Origin: Capsaspora owczarzaki ATCC 30864
Taxonomy: Eukaryota; Opisthokonta; Filasterea
NCBI RefSeq assembly: GCF_000151315.2
Contig: NW_011887292.1
Location: forward strand, 3,060,063-3,124,062
Reading direction: 5' to 3'
DNA length: 64,000 bases
Made by a program: the position numbers and the translations under genes. A model generated the notes under the pieces. It was not told the DNA's origin. It searched no databases and saw only the letters and a program-made list of their open reading frames with translations. This document shows, one piece after another, positions 39,001 through 50,234 of the stretch (positions are counted from its first letter, which is position 1; every line of letters starts with the position of its first letter).

Positions 39001-40532
39001 CTGGCCCGCCACCGCCGCCCGGTGCTGGTCCAGCGCCAGCTGCGGCCGCTGCTGCCAAACCGCAACTGCGCCAGCTGCACTGGACCAAGGTCAACCTTCC
39101 CAAGCGCGGCCCTTCTGAGCCCGGCAAGGATAGTGTATGGCACGATATCGACCAAGTCGACTTGGACATGGACAGCATTGTGCTTCAGTTTGCGCGCGTT
39201 GCCAAGGCGGACGCCCCTCCGCCTCCAGCTGCCACCACCACAGAGGTGTTCAAAGGCGGTCGTGCCGCGTCGGTGCTTGACCAAAAGCGTCTCCAGTCGC
39301 TTTCGATTGCCATGTCCAAGCTGCCTGCGGGAAACAAGATCAAGGACGCAGTCTTGTGCATGCACAGTCTCGATCGAGAGCTTGTTCAGCGGCTGGCACT
39401 GCTGGTGCCCACCGAAGAGGAAGTTGCTGCCATCACCTCTCGCAAATCCATGCTGCCCCCCGGTGTTGCACTCGACCCTGCTGACGATTACTTGCTGACC
39501 CTGTCCAAGATCTCGGCGCTTTCCGAGCGTCTGAATGTGTGGCTCAAAGTGCTGGAGTTTGAGGAGGCGGCTGACACTGTATCGCGCTCGCTCATGTACC
39601 TGAAAAACGCGACAGACGAGCTGCGATCCAGCCAGGCGTTCCGGGCCATTCTGGCCATCGTGCTTGCTTATGGCAACGCCTTGAACACCGGAACAGCCAA
39701 GGGCAGTGCCGATGCCTTCTCCCTCGACACGCTCAACAAGCTCACCTCCATTAAAGACGTGACTGGCAAAGCGTCCCTGCTGGATCACATTGTTCGTTAT
39801 GTTGTCGAAAAGTACCCTGCAGGTGTCACCCTCGCCGACGAAATTCCCCATGTGCTCGAAGCAGTGCGGTTTGCCGATAATGTCGAGTCTGTCGACGCGC
39901 ACATTGCTGCTCTGTCCGAGTCCGTGAAAACGGCACGCACCCAGCTTTCCGGAATCATTGTCAACGATGCGCACTCGGTCTGGAGGAGCCGCCTCCCGGA
40001 CGTGCTCCAGAGCCGATACGAAATTGTCTCTGCACTCGCCGTCATTTCGCGTCGCGCCATGCATCGCTTCCGCAGCCTCGCGATCTTCCTTGGTTACTCG
40101 ACCAGCGCAGCAGCCACAGTGACGCCCCGCGAAATGTTCCAGCTCGTTGGCGAATTTGCTCTCGAATTCAAGGCGCTCATCAAGGTAGCCGTCGAGAACC
40201 AGCAACGTGCGCTTAAAAAGTTGGAGCGCAACAAGACCTTGGGCAAGCGCATTTCCAATTTGGTCGCTGTCACTTCCAAACCAACTGCTGCCAAGCCCTC
40301 CGAGGGAGCAGCAGGTTCCGGGGCCACTCTGGCTGCCTCTGCAGGCGCCAAGGCACCCGAACATAGCAAGGCTTCCCGCACATCCAGCGTTGCTGATGGC
40401 GACGACGACATGATGTCCTGCCTGGTTGCGACTCTTGTCACCCCGACGGAAGGCAAGCGCAAGCGTCTCAAGGCGACTGTGGCGTCGATTGCGCGCAAGT
40501 CCATCCGCCGAACCATCAAGTCAAGTGTGTAA
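36028..40532 (+). CDS. FHOD-like formin (GBD/FH3-FH1-FH2)
   Basis: Exons 36028..36255, 36552..37590, 37667..37792, 37946..38455 and 38608..40532 give 1275 residues. The N-terminal 340 residues resemble FHOD formins: LLDDRDPFNADEAVKGTWHV, PFALEDSALFV with YLDLDEP, an armadillo-like region containing ALRAMRAIICLIDGMNAVIR, and VCAISLINRMIRAVDTEDSF followed by YDLTDAFE. A Ser-rich linker and a predicted coiled coil rich in Ala, Glu and Gln follow (about 500-590). FH1 (about 725-785) has three PPPPPPMMGGG units, the profilin-binding tracts. FH2 starts RQLHWTKVNLPKRGPSEPGK and includes LAIVLAYGNALNTGTAKGSA (the conserved GN.LN motif). The tail ends in basic RKRLKATVASIARKSIRRTI, like an autoregulatory DAD. 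FHOD proteins nucleate or bundle actin downstream of Rho kinases. Class assignment rests on the N-terminal half. Confidence 0.9.
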
Positions 40533-40756
40533 ACTACACCGCGCGCGGATTTTTTTTGTTCTCGCTGTCTTGAACGTTGTTTATGGTGAAGATTGTGTGC
40601 GTGAGTGTTTGAATTTTATTGTGGTTGTGTTTTTGTTTCAAATTATTGACAGCAAAATACAATTTACATGTTTTATTACAAGTTGACGTGTAGTAGATCT
40701 ACTACTTTATCTTTCAAGGGGAGAAATGACACATGAGCATGTTCGTGTGTGCTCTT

Positions 40757-43700
40757 TCACAACACCGTTGTAAGAACATTGCTCCGTGCATTTAACATAA
40801 CCACAGCGCCCAGGCCGTTGGTGAGTTGCTCGAGATGGCGCATGTAGCTGGCCTCGGCAGCTGCGTCGGTTTGGGAGGATGTTAGGAACGACTGGTCGAG
40901 CGGGTCCGCGTCGGGGAATCCTGTAAATTGCGGGCCTGCGTCAGAGGTAACAGGCGGTTCTGGACCGCACAGCAGTGGCGGGGGTGGCAGGGTGAGCATT
41001 GTGAGACCTGTGGGACGACAAACAAACCCAGTGTGTGAGAGCACAAAACAGGTAAACCAGCGACAGGAATTCAGTATGGCTTACAGGTGTTATTAGAGTA
41101 GTGTTGCAAGCAGAGTAGTGTTGCAAGCAATCGCGAAGGATGCCGAGACGACGCTCGATCGGAAGCGCGAGAAAGACCGAGTTTGTGGTGACGTCTTGAC
41201 AGTTGAGGTAGGTCGCCGATGAATCAATGATAATGCCGCTGAAACTGCTAAAGTTGGTGCTTGACCGCACTCGATCGAGCACGCCAGAGCCTCGCCCATA
41301 GTCCTCGTCGGGTTGAGACGGCGGCAGGGAATCCTTGAGCTCGTTTTCAAGCGAGACGACCTTTTCCATCAGCCCAACATTGCGCGGCAGTGAGTGACGA
41401 AATTCAACCAACAAACCAACCAGCGATAAACCACGAACCCCCCCCCCTCCCTCACCACAAAAAAAAATTAAATAAATAAAAAATAAATCCGTTGGCACTC
41501 ACCAAAATGTCGGCCTCAAAGTGTATCTCGTCGAGGAAGACTTGCAACCGATGATACTCTGCATCCAGCTCCCGATCCCGCAGCACAACCGAAACCAAGC
41601 GCATGCGGGTCGTGCTACCCCAGGAAGCAGCCATGCGGAGCGTGTGGGTCAGCTGCAGGCACAAATTGAACGAATCGTGGTAGCCAGCCCATCTGGTGCC
41701 ATGGTGCAGCTCCGTCGCAGCAGTGGAAATGCAGCACGTCCACACATCAATATGCATCTTGGGAGAGCGCCGCTCGTTCAGCTGAGCCTCGTTTGCGCGG
41801 AAAGCACGATTGGAAAACCTTGCGGCAGGCTCCACGCTGGGAGAAGACGACGACTGCAGCAATCGAGATGGTTGCAAGGCCTCAGCCTTTTTGGCAATTC
41901 GCTTGGCGCGTTCAAAGTCAAAATTGGCAAAGCTGCATGTGCGAGCGTTGGGTGAGTTCTCCCATCAAACAGCAGGTCGAAAGAATCAACCAACCCACAA
42001 TCCCAACCGCGAGCAACAAACACCCATTTCAATCTGAATGCTTACTTTTTCGCCAGCATAAAGTGCAAGTCTGTAACGAGCACATCACGAATCATGCCGG
42101 CAAAGATTGCAATCTGCTCTGCAGCCGGCCAATGTCTATCAAGAAGCCAAGTACAACCACGACAACACAAACGACAACAAAAACGACATCAGCTCGGCAC
42201 ACAAGCGGCAAAACACGACATGAGCTCGGCACACAAGCGGCAAAATGACTGCGCAAACACATACAGGACGGCAAGATTTGGTCGCATGGTGCCAAGACCG
42301 GCTGATTGTAACAAATGTTCGAGGCCAGTTCGGGCTGATTGTGCAACCACGACGATGCTGAACGCCTTCACTTTTTGGTCGTCAATGAACGCATTGAGAT
42401 TGTCCAGCTCTTGTTGTCGGGTGCTCATCGAGTTCAAGTATTCACCCAGAACTACTCGCGAAATAATGAGAAGCCCTCCTTTCTTGATGGCGTTCGCAAA
42501 TTTCCGCAGTTGCACTGTTTGAGTCACCACATGTCGTGGATGTTGCTGTGCTGGCGTCGTCACTTCAACAACGAGCAAACTGGGTCGCCAGTACTTGTCG
42601 TGAGCTTTCTTGGACGTGATGCGAAGAAGGTACTTGCGAATCTGCAACAACAACAACAACAACAAAAAAAAATCAAGAACCCACAAAACAACCACCAGAT
42701 CGAAAGACAATGGTGCGCAGCGGCGTGAGAGCTCTACAACATGGCGCGTACCTGATGGAACAAGACTGCTTGAGTAATATCGCCCCAATCTTGTGATGGC
42801 ACAGTGATGGTAAACACCACAAAGACAACCGTCGCGATCGCCAACATGCTCAAAGAGATGGTAATGTCGATCGCAAACATGGTGGCGAGTGGCAGCAGAA
42901 CGCCAATGGCAGCCACGGGCTTGGTGTGGTAGCGATAGCGGGGACGAAAGTTGGGCATGTTGAGGGCAAAGAGAATCAGCACACCGGCATTCAACACGGC
43001 CACGAGCAGCAGAAACAGGAGGGTGACGATTGGCGCAATGACATCCAAGCGGCCTGCAAAGAGCGCACACTGGACGCAAAACCAGCAAAACACCAGGTAC
43101 CACTTTTCGAAAATCGGAGGAGCAGTGGGTCTGCTAGAGTCGGTCACGGCGTCTGTCAACGGATTGGTGCCAAGGAGGTTGTTCTCTTGCACCCCCTGCA
43201 ACTGTTCTGTATCGGCTTGAATGGATGGCACAAATGGAGTGTCTGGTTGAACATGCAGCAAGCCCACGTCGTCGTACGACTGCAGCAGAGGGGTGTTCTG
43301 TTGGCTCGAGCCCGTGGACAGCCGCATATTCAGCACAGAGTGCATCTCAGCGGAGCTCGGGCGAAGCGACGATGGTGAGCGTTGGCGATGCATGCGGTAG
43401 GCTTGACTTCGACGCGCAACAACCGACTCGCGGCCTGTCGCGGACACGCTGGACGAGGTTGCAAAGGACGACGCTGACGCGAGTTGGCTCCGCGGCGAGA
43501 TGGCAAACAAGAGCCGATACACTTGCCGGGTGACAAGCGGCATGACACCATCCTCACACATACGAAAGAGCACGCGCGCGGCGCCCTGAAGATGGAAAAT
43601 GCTTGCGCCAACGGTCGAGCATGTCACTCCAGCAAAGACAATGTACTGCGAGACGCACAGGCGTTCCAGGAGCACCTGGAGCCCGCCGGCTGAAAGCGTA

Positions 43701-45007
43701 AACAGCGACGTGACACATGCAGCAATAGTGATGGCGAGCGATATGAATGTAACGACGGCCGTTGTGGATGCCAGCGCCATCCCGCGCGGAATGCTACGCT
43801 GAGGGTTTACGACTTCAGAAGAAAGATTGGTGCCGGCCAGCACACCGGTAAAGGCAGAAAAGAGCAGACCAAACGCGTCCAGAAACATGGATGCCGCGGT
43901 GGAGGAGGAGTCGTCGGAAAAGTTTGGCGTGAGGTTTGTTTGCAACGACTCTCGGCTCGGGCCGGTGAATAGGTATTCTGGCGTCACGGGGCTGACAGGA
44001 TCGTCGCCAACAAGCGAGCCCACGAGCATGGTCATGGTGGTGTTTGGAATCGGCACGTACGGGAGTGTGTCAAACCGCGGGCGAAACAGTAGACTTCCGA
44101 GCACCAGCAGGACGCTGGCGGTTTTGACAAGAAAGAGGAGGACTGCCACGCGAGCGTAAAAGCGAAACCCAATCAACGACACGACAAGGGCAAACAGGAT
44201 GGTGATGCTGCCGACAAGAAAGTTCATCCAGTAGCCAAACCCTTCCGGATTGGCAAAACCAGACCCCGAGGCGCTGGGGTCGTCGATGGTTGCGCTCATG
44301 ATGGCCGTAAAGCCTGTCACGCTGAAAGCCGCCGAGAGAATGTGCACGATGAACAGCATGGTGCCAACGGTCGAGCCCAATTCGGGCCCCAGCGTGCGCG
44401 AGATGAGAAAGTACGCGCCGCCAAACGTGACGGGTCCGCTTGAGACAATTGTAGCGGTGGCTGAAATGGCAATGGCAAGAATGACGGCGATGATCAGAAT
44501 CATGGCCAGTACCAGGTACAATCCGCAGCTTGCAATGGCGGCGGCCAAGCGCAGGAACAAGATTGGTCCAAACACGGCAAGTGTGCCTGGAACATAGACG
44601 CCAGACCACTCGGAGAGCTTGTGCGAGAAAATCCAACCCAGGGCTGCCTTCCAGCGGTTTCGATGGGGACGGTCACTCAACAGCGGCCCTCCAATGGCGT
44701 AGGATTCCGAGGGCGGCGGTTGAGCGTCAGCAGCAGCAGCAGCAGAAGTGCCACGGCGGCCGTGGGAAGATGAGGAAACGGAGCTGAAGCGGCGTTGCGC
44801 TCGCAGTGTCGCGCCGCCTGCCGCGCCGTGGTCCGCAGGCAGCAGCAGACTGGCAGACGAGTCCATAAAGTCATCTGTAAAGTCGTTGGCCTCGGAGTCG
44901 TCTCTGTCCTCAATCGCTGCGGCGCCGTGGTGGTGGTTGTGGTGCTGCACCTCCGACAAGGTCCCATCCATTCTCGATGCTGCTGCTGGAGCTGCCTGCG
45001 ACTGCAT
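40757..45007 (-). CDS. SLC12A9-like cation-chloride cotransporter family protein (frame interrupted by a 17-bp tandem duplication)
   Basis: Six exons, complement join(40757..41007, 41085..41360, 41503..41932, 42046..42135, 42265..42641, 42752..45007). Exon 1 (752 codons) has an acidic N-terminus, then the 12-helix transporter core: KLSEWSGVYVPGTLAVFGPI, FGGAYFLISRTLGPELGSTV, FTGVLAGTNLSSEVVNPQRS and QDWGDITQAVLFHQ. The soluble C-terminal domain reads IRKYLLRITSKKAHDKYWRP, AIKKGGLLIISRVVLGEYLN and, at the end, LEQLTNGLGAVVMLNARSNV, all like SLC12A9 (CIP1). Exon 5 ends in phase 0 but exon 6 needs phase 1; a 17-bp tandem duplication at 41096-41129 explains it. Counting that unit once gives 1220 residues. 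The exon 5 acceptor (AAAAG before 41360) lacks a good pyrimidine tract and is the weakest junction. SLC12A9 is an orphan of the family, proposed in endolysosomal ammonium/chloride handling. Confidence 0.85.
41096..41129 (+). repeat. 17-bp perfect tandem duplication in SLC12A9-like exon 5
   Basis: Two identical units (41096-41112 and 41113-41129; plus strand GAGTAGTGTTGCAAGCA). The unit is not a multiple of 3 and sits 11 bp from the exon 5 donor. With two copies the exon ends in phase 0; with one copy it ends in phase 1, which is what exon 6 requires. Confidence 0.95.
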
Positions 45008-45130
45008 TGTATGAAGGAATGGTCAACGCAGTCACAGAATATGTTCCAGTCAAAATCAAAAGATGCGTTGCTCGCAGCAGAGTGGTTTGAAGTCCGAGAT
45101 TCGTGATCACGTCACGACCAGCAGACTGGG

Positions 45131-45240
45131 ACTGAGCTGAAGCTGGGCTAAATCTGAGCTAAGTCTCAGCTAAATCTGAGCTAAATCTGAGCTAAGTCTG
45201 AGCTAAATCTGAGTCAGTCTGAGCTAAATCCGAGTTCAGT
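45131..45240. repeat. 11-bp tandem array in the SLC12A9-like / MDC1-like divergent promoter
   Basis: About eight head-to-tail units of consensus GCTAAATCTGA (variants GCTAAGTCTGA, GCTAAGTCTCA, GCTAAATCCGA and one 10-bp unit) from about 45147 to 45240. It ends 55 bp before the MDC1-like ATG at 45296 and about 130 bp from the SLC12A9-like ATG. The 11-bp spacing is close to one DNA helical turn, so proteins bound to each unit would lie on one face. Confidence 0.8.
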
Positions 45241-45295
45241 CTATTTATTGGGGGTTGTTTGAGCTCCACATCTCGACCAGCAAACGCAGAGCACA

Positions 45296-48200
45296 ATGGA
45301 GGACGATGACGGACTTGCAACGCCGCCACTGCGAATGGCACGACTGTTTGAAGCAGCGACCGACTCGGATTCGGCTTATGACGACGATGACAACGACAAT
45401 GACCATGATGGAGCCGCGCAGGGTGACGATGAGACGGATGATGATGATGATGACCGAGAGGATCGTCGTCGTGGAGATGGGACCTCTGCATCCCGCAGTA
45501 GCGCATCGGGAAGAGCAGCAGCTGCGTCAAGAACAGCGGCATCCGCGAGGAACAGCAGAGACGCGACTGCAGGCACAGGACGAGGAGGCGCAGCAACAGC
45601 AACAGGAGGACGAGCGACTCTCAGCAGCAGCGCGCCCTCAAGCAGCAAGCAGCGGGGCACAGCCAAGTCATCGCCAGCCAAGACGACAACTCGTGTACCC
45701 AAGCAGCGTGCCGTGCTCCGATTCATCGAGAACGGACAGGAGCGCACGCAGCCACTCGTGCAAGGTTTGTTCCGGCTTTGCTTGCAACACTCACAAACGC
45801 AAGAGAGCCCAGCCCTGCATCAAAGCTCTGTCCTGTTATGATAACAAACTGTGATGTTCGGCAGGAAAGAGAGGTCCATTCCGTAGACAATTCGAACGAA
45901 TGGATGGCAGGGGAAGGATTTGCCATTTTGCTGCGAAACAAAACGCCCGAAAGCTTACACGTTGATGGATGACTTTTGTTTCAGGTATCAACACCATCGG
46001 ACGGTCGTTGAAAAGCTCTGTTATCATTGAGGCTACAAGCGTCAGTCGCCAGCATGCCGTGATTGAGATTTCCGGACGCCACGGAGCAGACGTGTTTGTC
46101 GCCGATTTGGGGAGCACCAACCACACTCGTTTTGGCGAGGAAGGCTCTGTAAAGCGAAGATGCGCATGCAATGTGGTTTGCTGGCGATGGTCATTTTGTT
46201 TCGTGCTTCGGGTTTTGCGTTTGACGGCAGGCTGTGGGGATGGCGAGCTCACCGGATTTTTTGGTTGCGCAGAAAATGCTGCGAAAGGATGTGCGCTACC
46301 AGCTGTGTGATGGGAATCTGCTTACCTTTGGTGATGTTCAATGCCGATTGAGCCATGCTGCATCCAGAAGGACGGGAGTGGTAAGGGCCTTCTTTTCAGC
46401 GACGCACACCTTTCCCCCCCCCCCATGTTTGTTTGCTCAGCTCATTGTATGACCATTTCTCGTTTCGCACTTGAGCCAGACTGACACTGCGGTTGCAAGT
46501 GTCAAGGGATCGTCAACACCTCCCGTCAAGCCACATAATATTCGACGCGTAACCTCCTCGACCGCTTCTTTGCGTGCTTCCGGTCCAGCTGCGCAGACGT
46601 TCTCAACGCCTGTCACGAATTGCAAGCTTCACCCCGCCGAGTCCTCTACTTTCCCGGTCTCGTCGTCACTGGTTTCAACCCCCGCTGTTGACGGGGCTGC
46701 CACGCTGGCTGCAGAAGACGCGGAAGACCGCTTGGATGCCACCCAGAGCCCAACGTCCGATCTCGAGGAGGAGACTGTCAAACCTCCTGCCAAACGTGTA
46801 AGGCACAGTAGTGCAACGTGTGGATGCAGAACCTTGGAAACTTGGAGCAATGAGCATGGATGACTCACAAGCATTTGGTGATTGGGAAAATTTTGTCCTA
46901 TTTCTCTCTTAGAACTCTAACGGAGCTGTCAGACGTCTCGATTCGACTCCTCCTGTCGCTGTCGCTGTCGCTGTGGAGCAGACTGCCGCCGTTTCGGAGA
47001 CAATGACTGGTGTTTCGGAAACGATTGCAGTTGTCGCGGAAACCATGGCTGTCGACGGCGCTTCCGACGACGAGGATAACCAGCCAGCTGTAGCAGCAGC
47101 GCATAGTAGTGCTAAAAGTCGAGCTGCGATTGGTCGCGGGACTCTGCCGGTTGCAACGCAAGCCGCAACTCAAGCTGTCGATACCGCAAGCGACTCGGAC
47201 GATGCAAATGCCGTGGATGAGCGCTCTGTTCTGCTTGTCCCTACGGCAACCATTCCGATGGACGTCGGCAGCGACACAGACGTGTCCGAAGATGATGCGG
47301 CGAATGGCGCAAGCAACAAGCGTGTTGCAACGGGACATGTGACGGAAACTGCGCCAGTCGCGACGCAAGCACTCGATGTCACCGTCGCCGAAGACGACGT
47401 TGACGATACCGATGACGAAGAGCCCGATACTGGTGGACACACTACCACCACCACCACCACCACCGCAAAACGTGTCGTCACCCAACCTGAAGTGTCTGCT
47501 CCCAACAACACGTTCACTGCGTCCACTGGGTCTGAGTCAACCAACGGGCCAGTTGTTGCCATGCAAACTGACGATTTGGATGCCACCCAGGTCGACGACG
47601 ACGACACCGACAATGACAATGACAATGACAACGACAACGACAATGACAAGGCTGGAGGTGATGCACATGTGGTTGCGCCAGCGTCCAAGGCTTCAGCTTC
47701 CGGTTCAGTCGTAGCTCAGCTCCCGCCATCTCATCCTGCGACAGCTGCAAACAAGTCGTCGTTTGAAGGGAACTCCAGCTTCACTTTCGACAACCCGCCT
47801 TCGCCCGTGCTGACATTGGACGGCGCCTCGCTTCCGCTTTCCAACGAGCCATTTCGACCACCCCACGGCTCCACTTGGTCGTTTCTTGCCAGTGGCTCCT
47901 CGCGTGCCGCATCCAACTCTGCAGGCGAGTCGGTCACCCCGTCGGTCGCCCCATCGGCAAGCAAACAGGTCGAGTCTCAGCCCGAGCCAGCAGCAGTTGC
48001 TCCAGCGGTCGCTCGCAGCCGAACTTCCACAAAGCCGCAGGTGCAAGCCACTGATCCCGAGGAGACGCAGCCTCAAGACTGGGAGAATGAGCGTCCCCCT
48101 GTCCTGATGCAAGCACCCACGCCTGCCCCAGCTGTAGCAGAAGCCACCAAGCCAACCAAACTCAGAGAGACATTCTCGCGTGCATCTGCTCGCTCTTCGA

Positions 48201-49417
48201 GAGACCCAGCGGTCGTTGCGCCAGCCGCGATTACGGTTCCTTCCACCGCCGCAGTTGCCGCGTCAGCAGTCACAAGCACACCAGAGATTGCCGGCGCGAT
48301 GGAAGCGTCATCACCCGTCGCTGCCGATGACTCTGCAGCCGAGGCGCCGGCAAAGAGTAAACAACCCGCTCGCGCGAGCCGATCCAATCGACGTGACCCT
48401 CCTTTGTCGACCGCGTCCGCTCCGACCGAAGCTCCGCCTGCCCAATCGGCGGGTCGCTCGTCACGGGCCGCCAGAGGCACTAACGCGACGGCAGCATCCG
48501 CAAAAGCAACGGCATCAGCAGCAGCAGCAGCAGCAGCAGCGAACGACCCCGACGAGAAGCCGACCAAGCCGTCCGAGATCGCTCAGACACTCGCTGTGCC
48601 TCGCGTCATGTTCACTGGTGTCGACAATCCAAAGTACAACAACATTGTAACGGAGCTGGGTGGAACTCTCATCACATCTTCGGTTTTGGATTGCGACCAC
48701 CTCGTGACCGACAACGTTCGTCGAACTGTCAAGTTCCTGGCGGGAATTGGCGTGTGTCACCACATTGTTTCGCTTGGTTGGCTGGATGCCAGCCATCGCT
48801 CTGGCCGTTTTGTCAGCCCGACCAAGTACGCGCTCGTGGATAAGGCGAGCGAGGCGCAATTCGGCTTCAAGTTGGCCGACTCGTTGGCCCGTGCTCGACA
48901 AGCGCCATTGCTACGAGGCCTCGCCGTGTACGTCACAGAGAATGTCCGCCCGCCACCGCTTGGTGTCTATGAGATTGTGCGTGCAGCTGGAGGCAAACCT
49001 CTGGAGGTGCTTCCCGCGTCAATGTCGGAGGTGGCTGCTGCCACGAGCAGGGCTGTCGCCACGATTGCACGACGACAGGCGCGAGGCGCAGGCGCGATTT
49101 CAGCTTTGGACGGCGAAAATGAAGCAATCGCCGACCCAAATCCTCTAAATAACTGTGGCGTCATTGTCATCTCTTGCGCAGAGGACCAGAACGCCTGCCA
49201 AGCTCTGATTGCTGCCAACGGCGTTATTCAATCTGCGGAATTTCTGCTGTCGGGTGTGCTCAAGCAAGAGCTGGATGTGAGCTCGCATCGCTTGTTTGCC
49301 AATGCTGCTGCTGTCGAGTCCGATGCGAGCTCGGCTGACGAACTCACCACACGTGGAAGCAAGCGTGGAGCGTCACAGGAATCGACCACCACCACCAGGA
49401 AGCGCGCTCGGCGATAA
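45296..49417 (+). CDS. MDC1-like DNA-damage mediator (FHA plus tandem BRCT)
   Basis: Exons 45296..45764, 45985..46148, 46273..46380, 46480..46797 and 46913..49417 give 1187 residues. After an acidic, Ser-rich N-terminus an FHA domain spans about 145-240: GINTIGRSLKSSVIIEA, SVSRQHAVIEI and DLGSTNHTRFGEE, with LCDGNLLTFGDVQCRL closing it (phosphothreonine-binding Arg, Ser and Asn all present). About 670 residues of Thr/Ser/Asp/Ala-rich disorder follow, including Asp-Asn repeats near 47600. The C-terminus is a tandem BRCT matching MDC1: PRVMFTGVDNPKYNN, HLVTDNVRRTVKFLAGIG, GFKLADSLARARQAPLLRGL and SAEFLLSGVLKQELDVSS. Thr in VMFTG and Lys in RRTVKFL stand where human MDC1 T1898 and K1936 contact the H2AX phosphoserine tail. 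I saw no obvious array of SDT repeats or PST repeats like those of human MDC1. Confidence 0.88.
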
Positions 49418-50234
49418 ACAATTCATATTCGATCGTGTAGTTAGTTGGTTGCTGCTTTTCTCAAAATGAACGCATTTACGTCCCATTTTCCCCTTGCTCC
49501 TCCTCTCCCTCTTCCTCTCTGCCACACGTCAAACCGCAAATGACATGGTCGATGTGAATGTTCCACAGGTTTGATTTTCGTGTGACTCACTCGTGTGCAC
49601 AAATTTCCCCAAAGGGTCTGAAAATAGCTCGAAGCGTGTGCGAAATCTTCTCATTTTGTTCCCCCAAGATCGAACGTCACTTTCGTTCATCATCTGGGGG
49701 AAAACAATCCCCCACAGTGGTGAGTTCTCGCGCTTTCCTGTTCTCACAGGGCGCTCTTTTGCCCTCTCGTTCAGTGCACGGGCCCCCTGAGGCCTCGCAC
49801 AGCTGTTTGGCACCGACCAGAGATTGAATGCAAACCACGATCAAAGGGAGAGAGCGATTGATTCGGCGACTCGGGCATTATTTTGTCGTTCGACAGAAAC
49901 CACAAAATTCAACATTTTGGAACAAGACCCCCCCACGCACGCACGACCCTCCATCTTGCTCGTCAGAAGGGTGTACGCCATGCATATCGCCAACCATTGG
50001 GGGGCTCGTTTGGTGGAAAACGGCGCGGCGGGACAGTGGAAAAAAAGGGAGAGTAAGCATGAAGGCTTGGCGGGTCGTTCGTTTAAAAGGGGGCGATCAG
50101 ATCCGCTTCTTTTCGCATCACTCTTCCTTTTTGTTCCCAGCAATCAACTGCTCAGCTCTCTCCGACTCCCAGCTTCCTGCCCTGCCTTCCTGCCTTTGTT
50201 CAGATTCTAGCAACACACCTCAAAAAGCAACGAA
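49418..50234. other. Spacer upstream of the first OST-alpha-family gene
   Basis: About 820 bp without a credible exon. TTTAAAAG at 50082-50089, some 150 bp before the ATG at 50235, is a TATA-like candidate, and the following pyrimidine-rich stretch fits a 5' UTR. Confidence 0.45.

Noticed and set aside
45131-45240. 11-bp array considered as a CRISPR-like array
   Set aside because: No unique spacers, units too short and head to tail, in a eukaryotic promoter.
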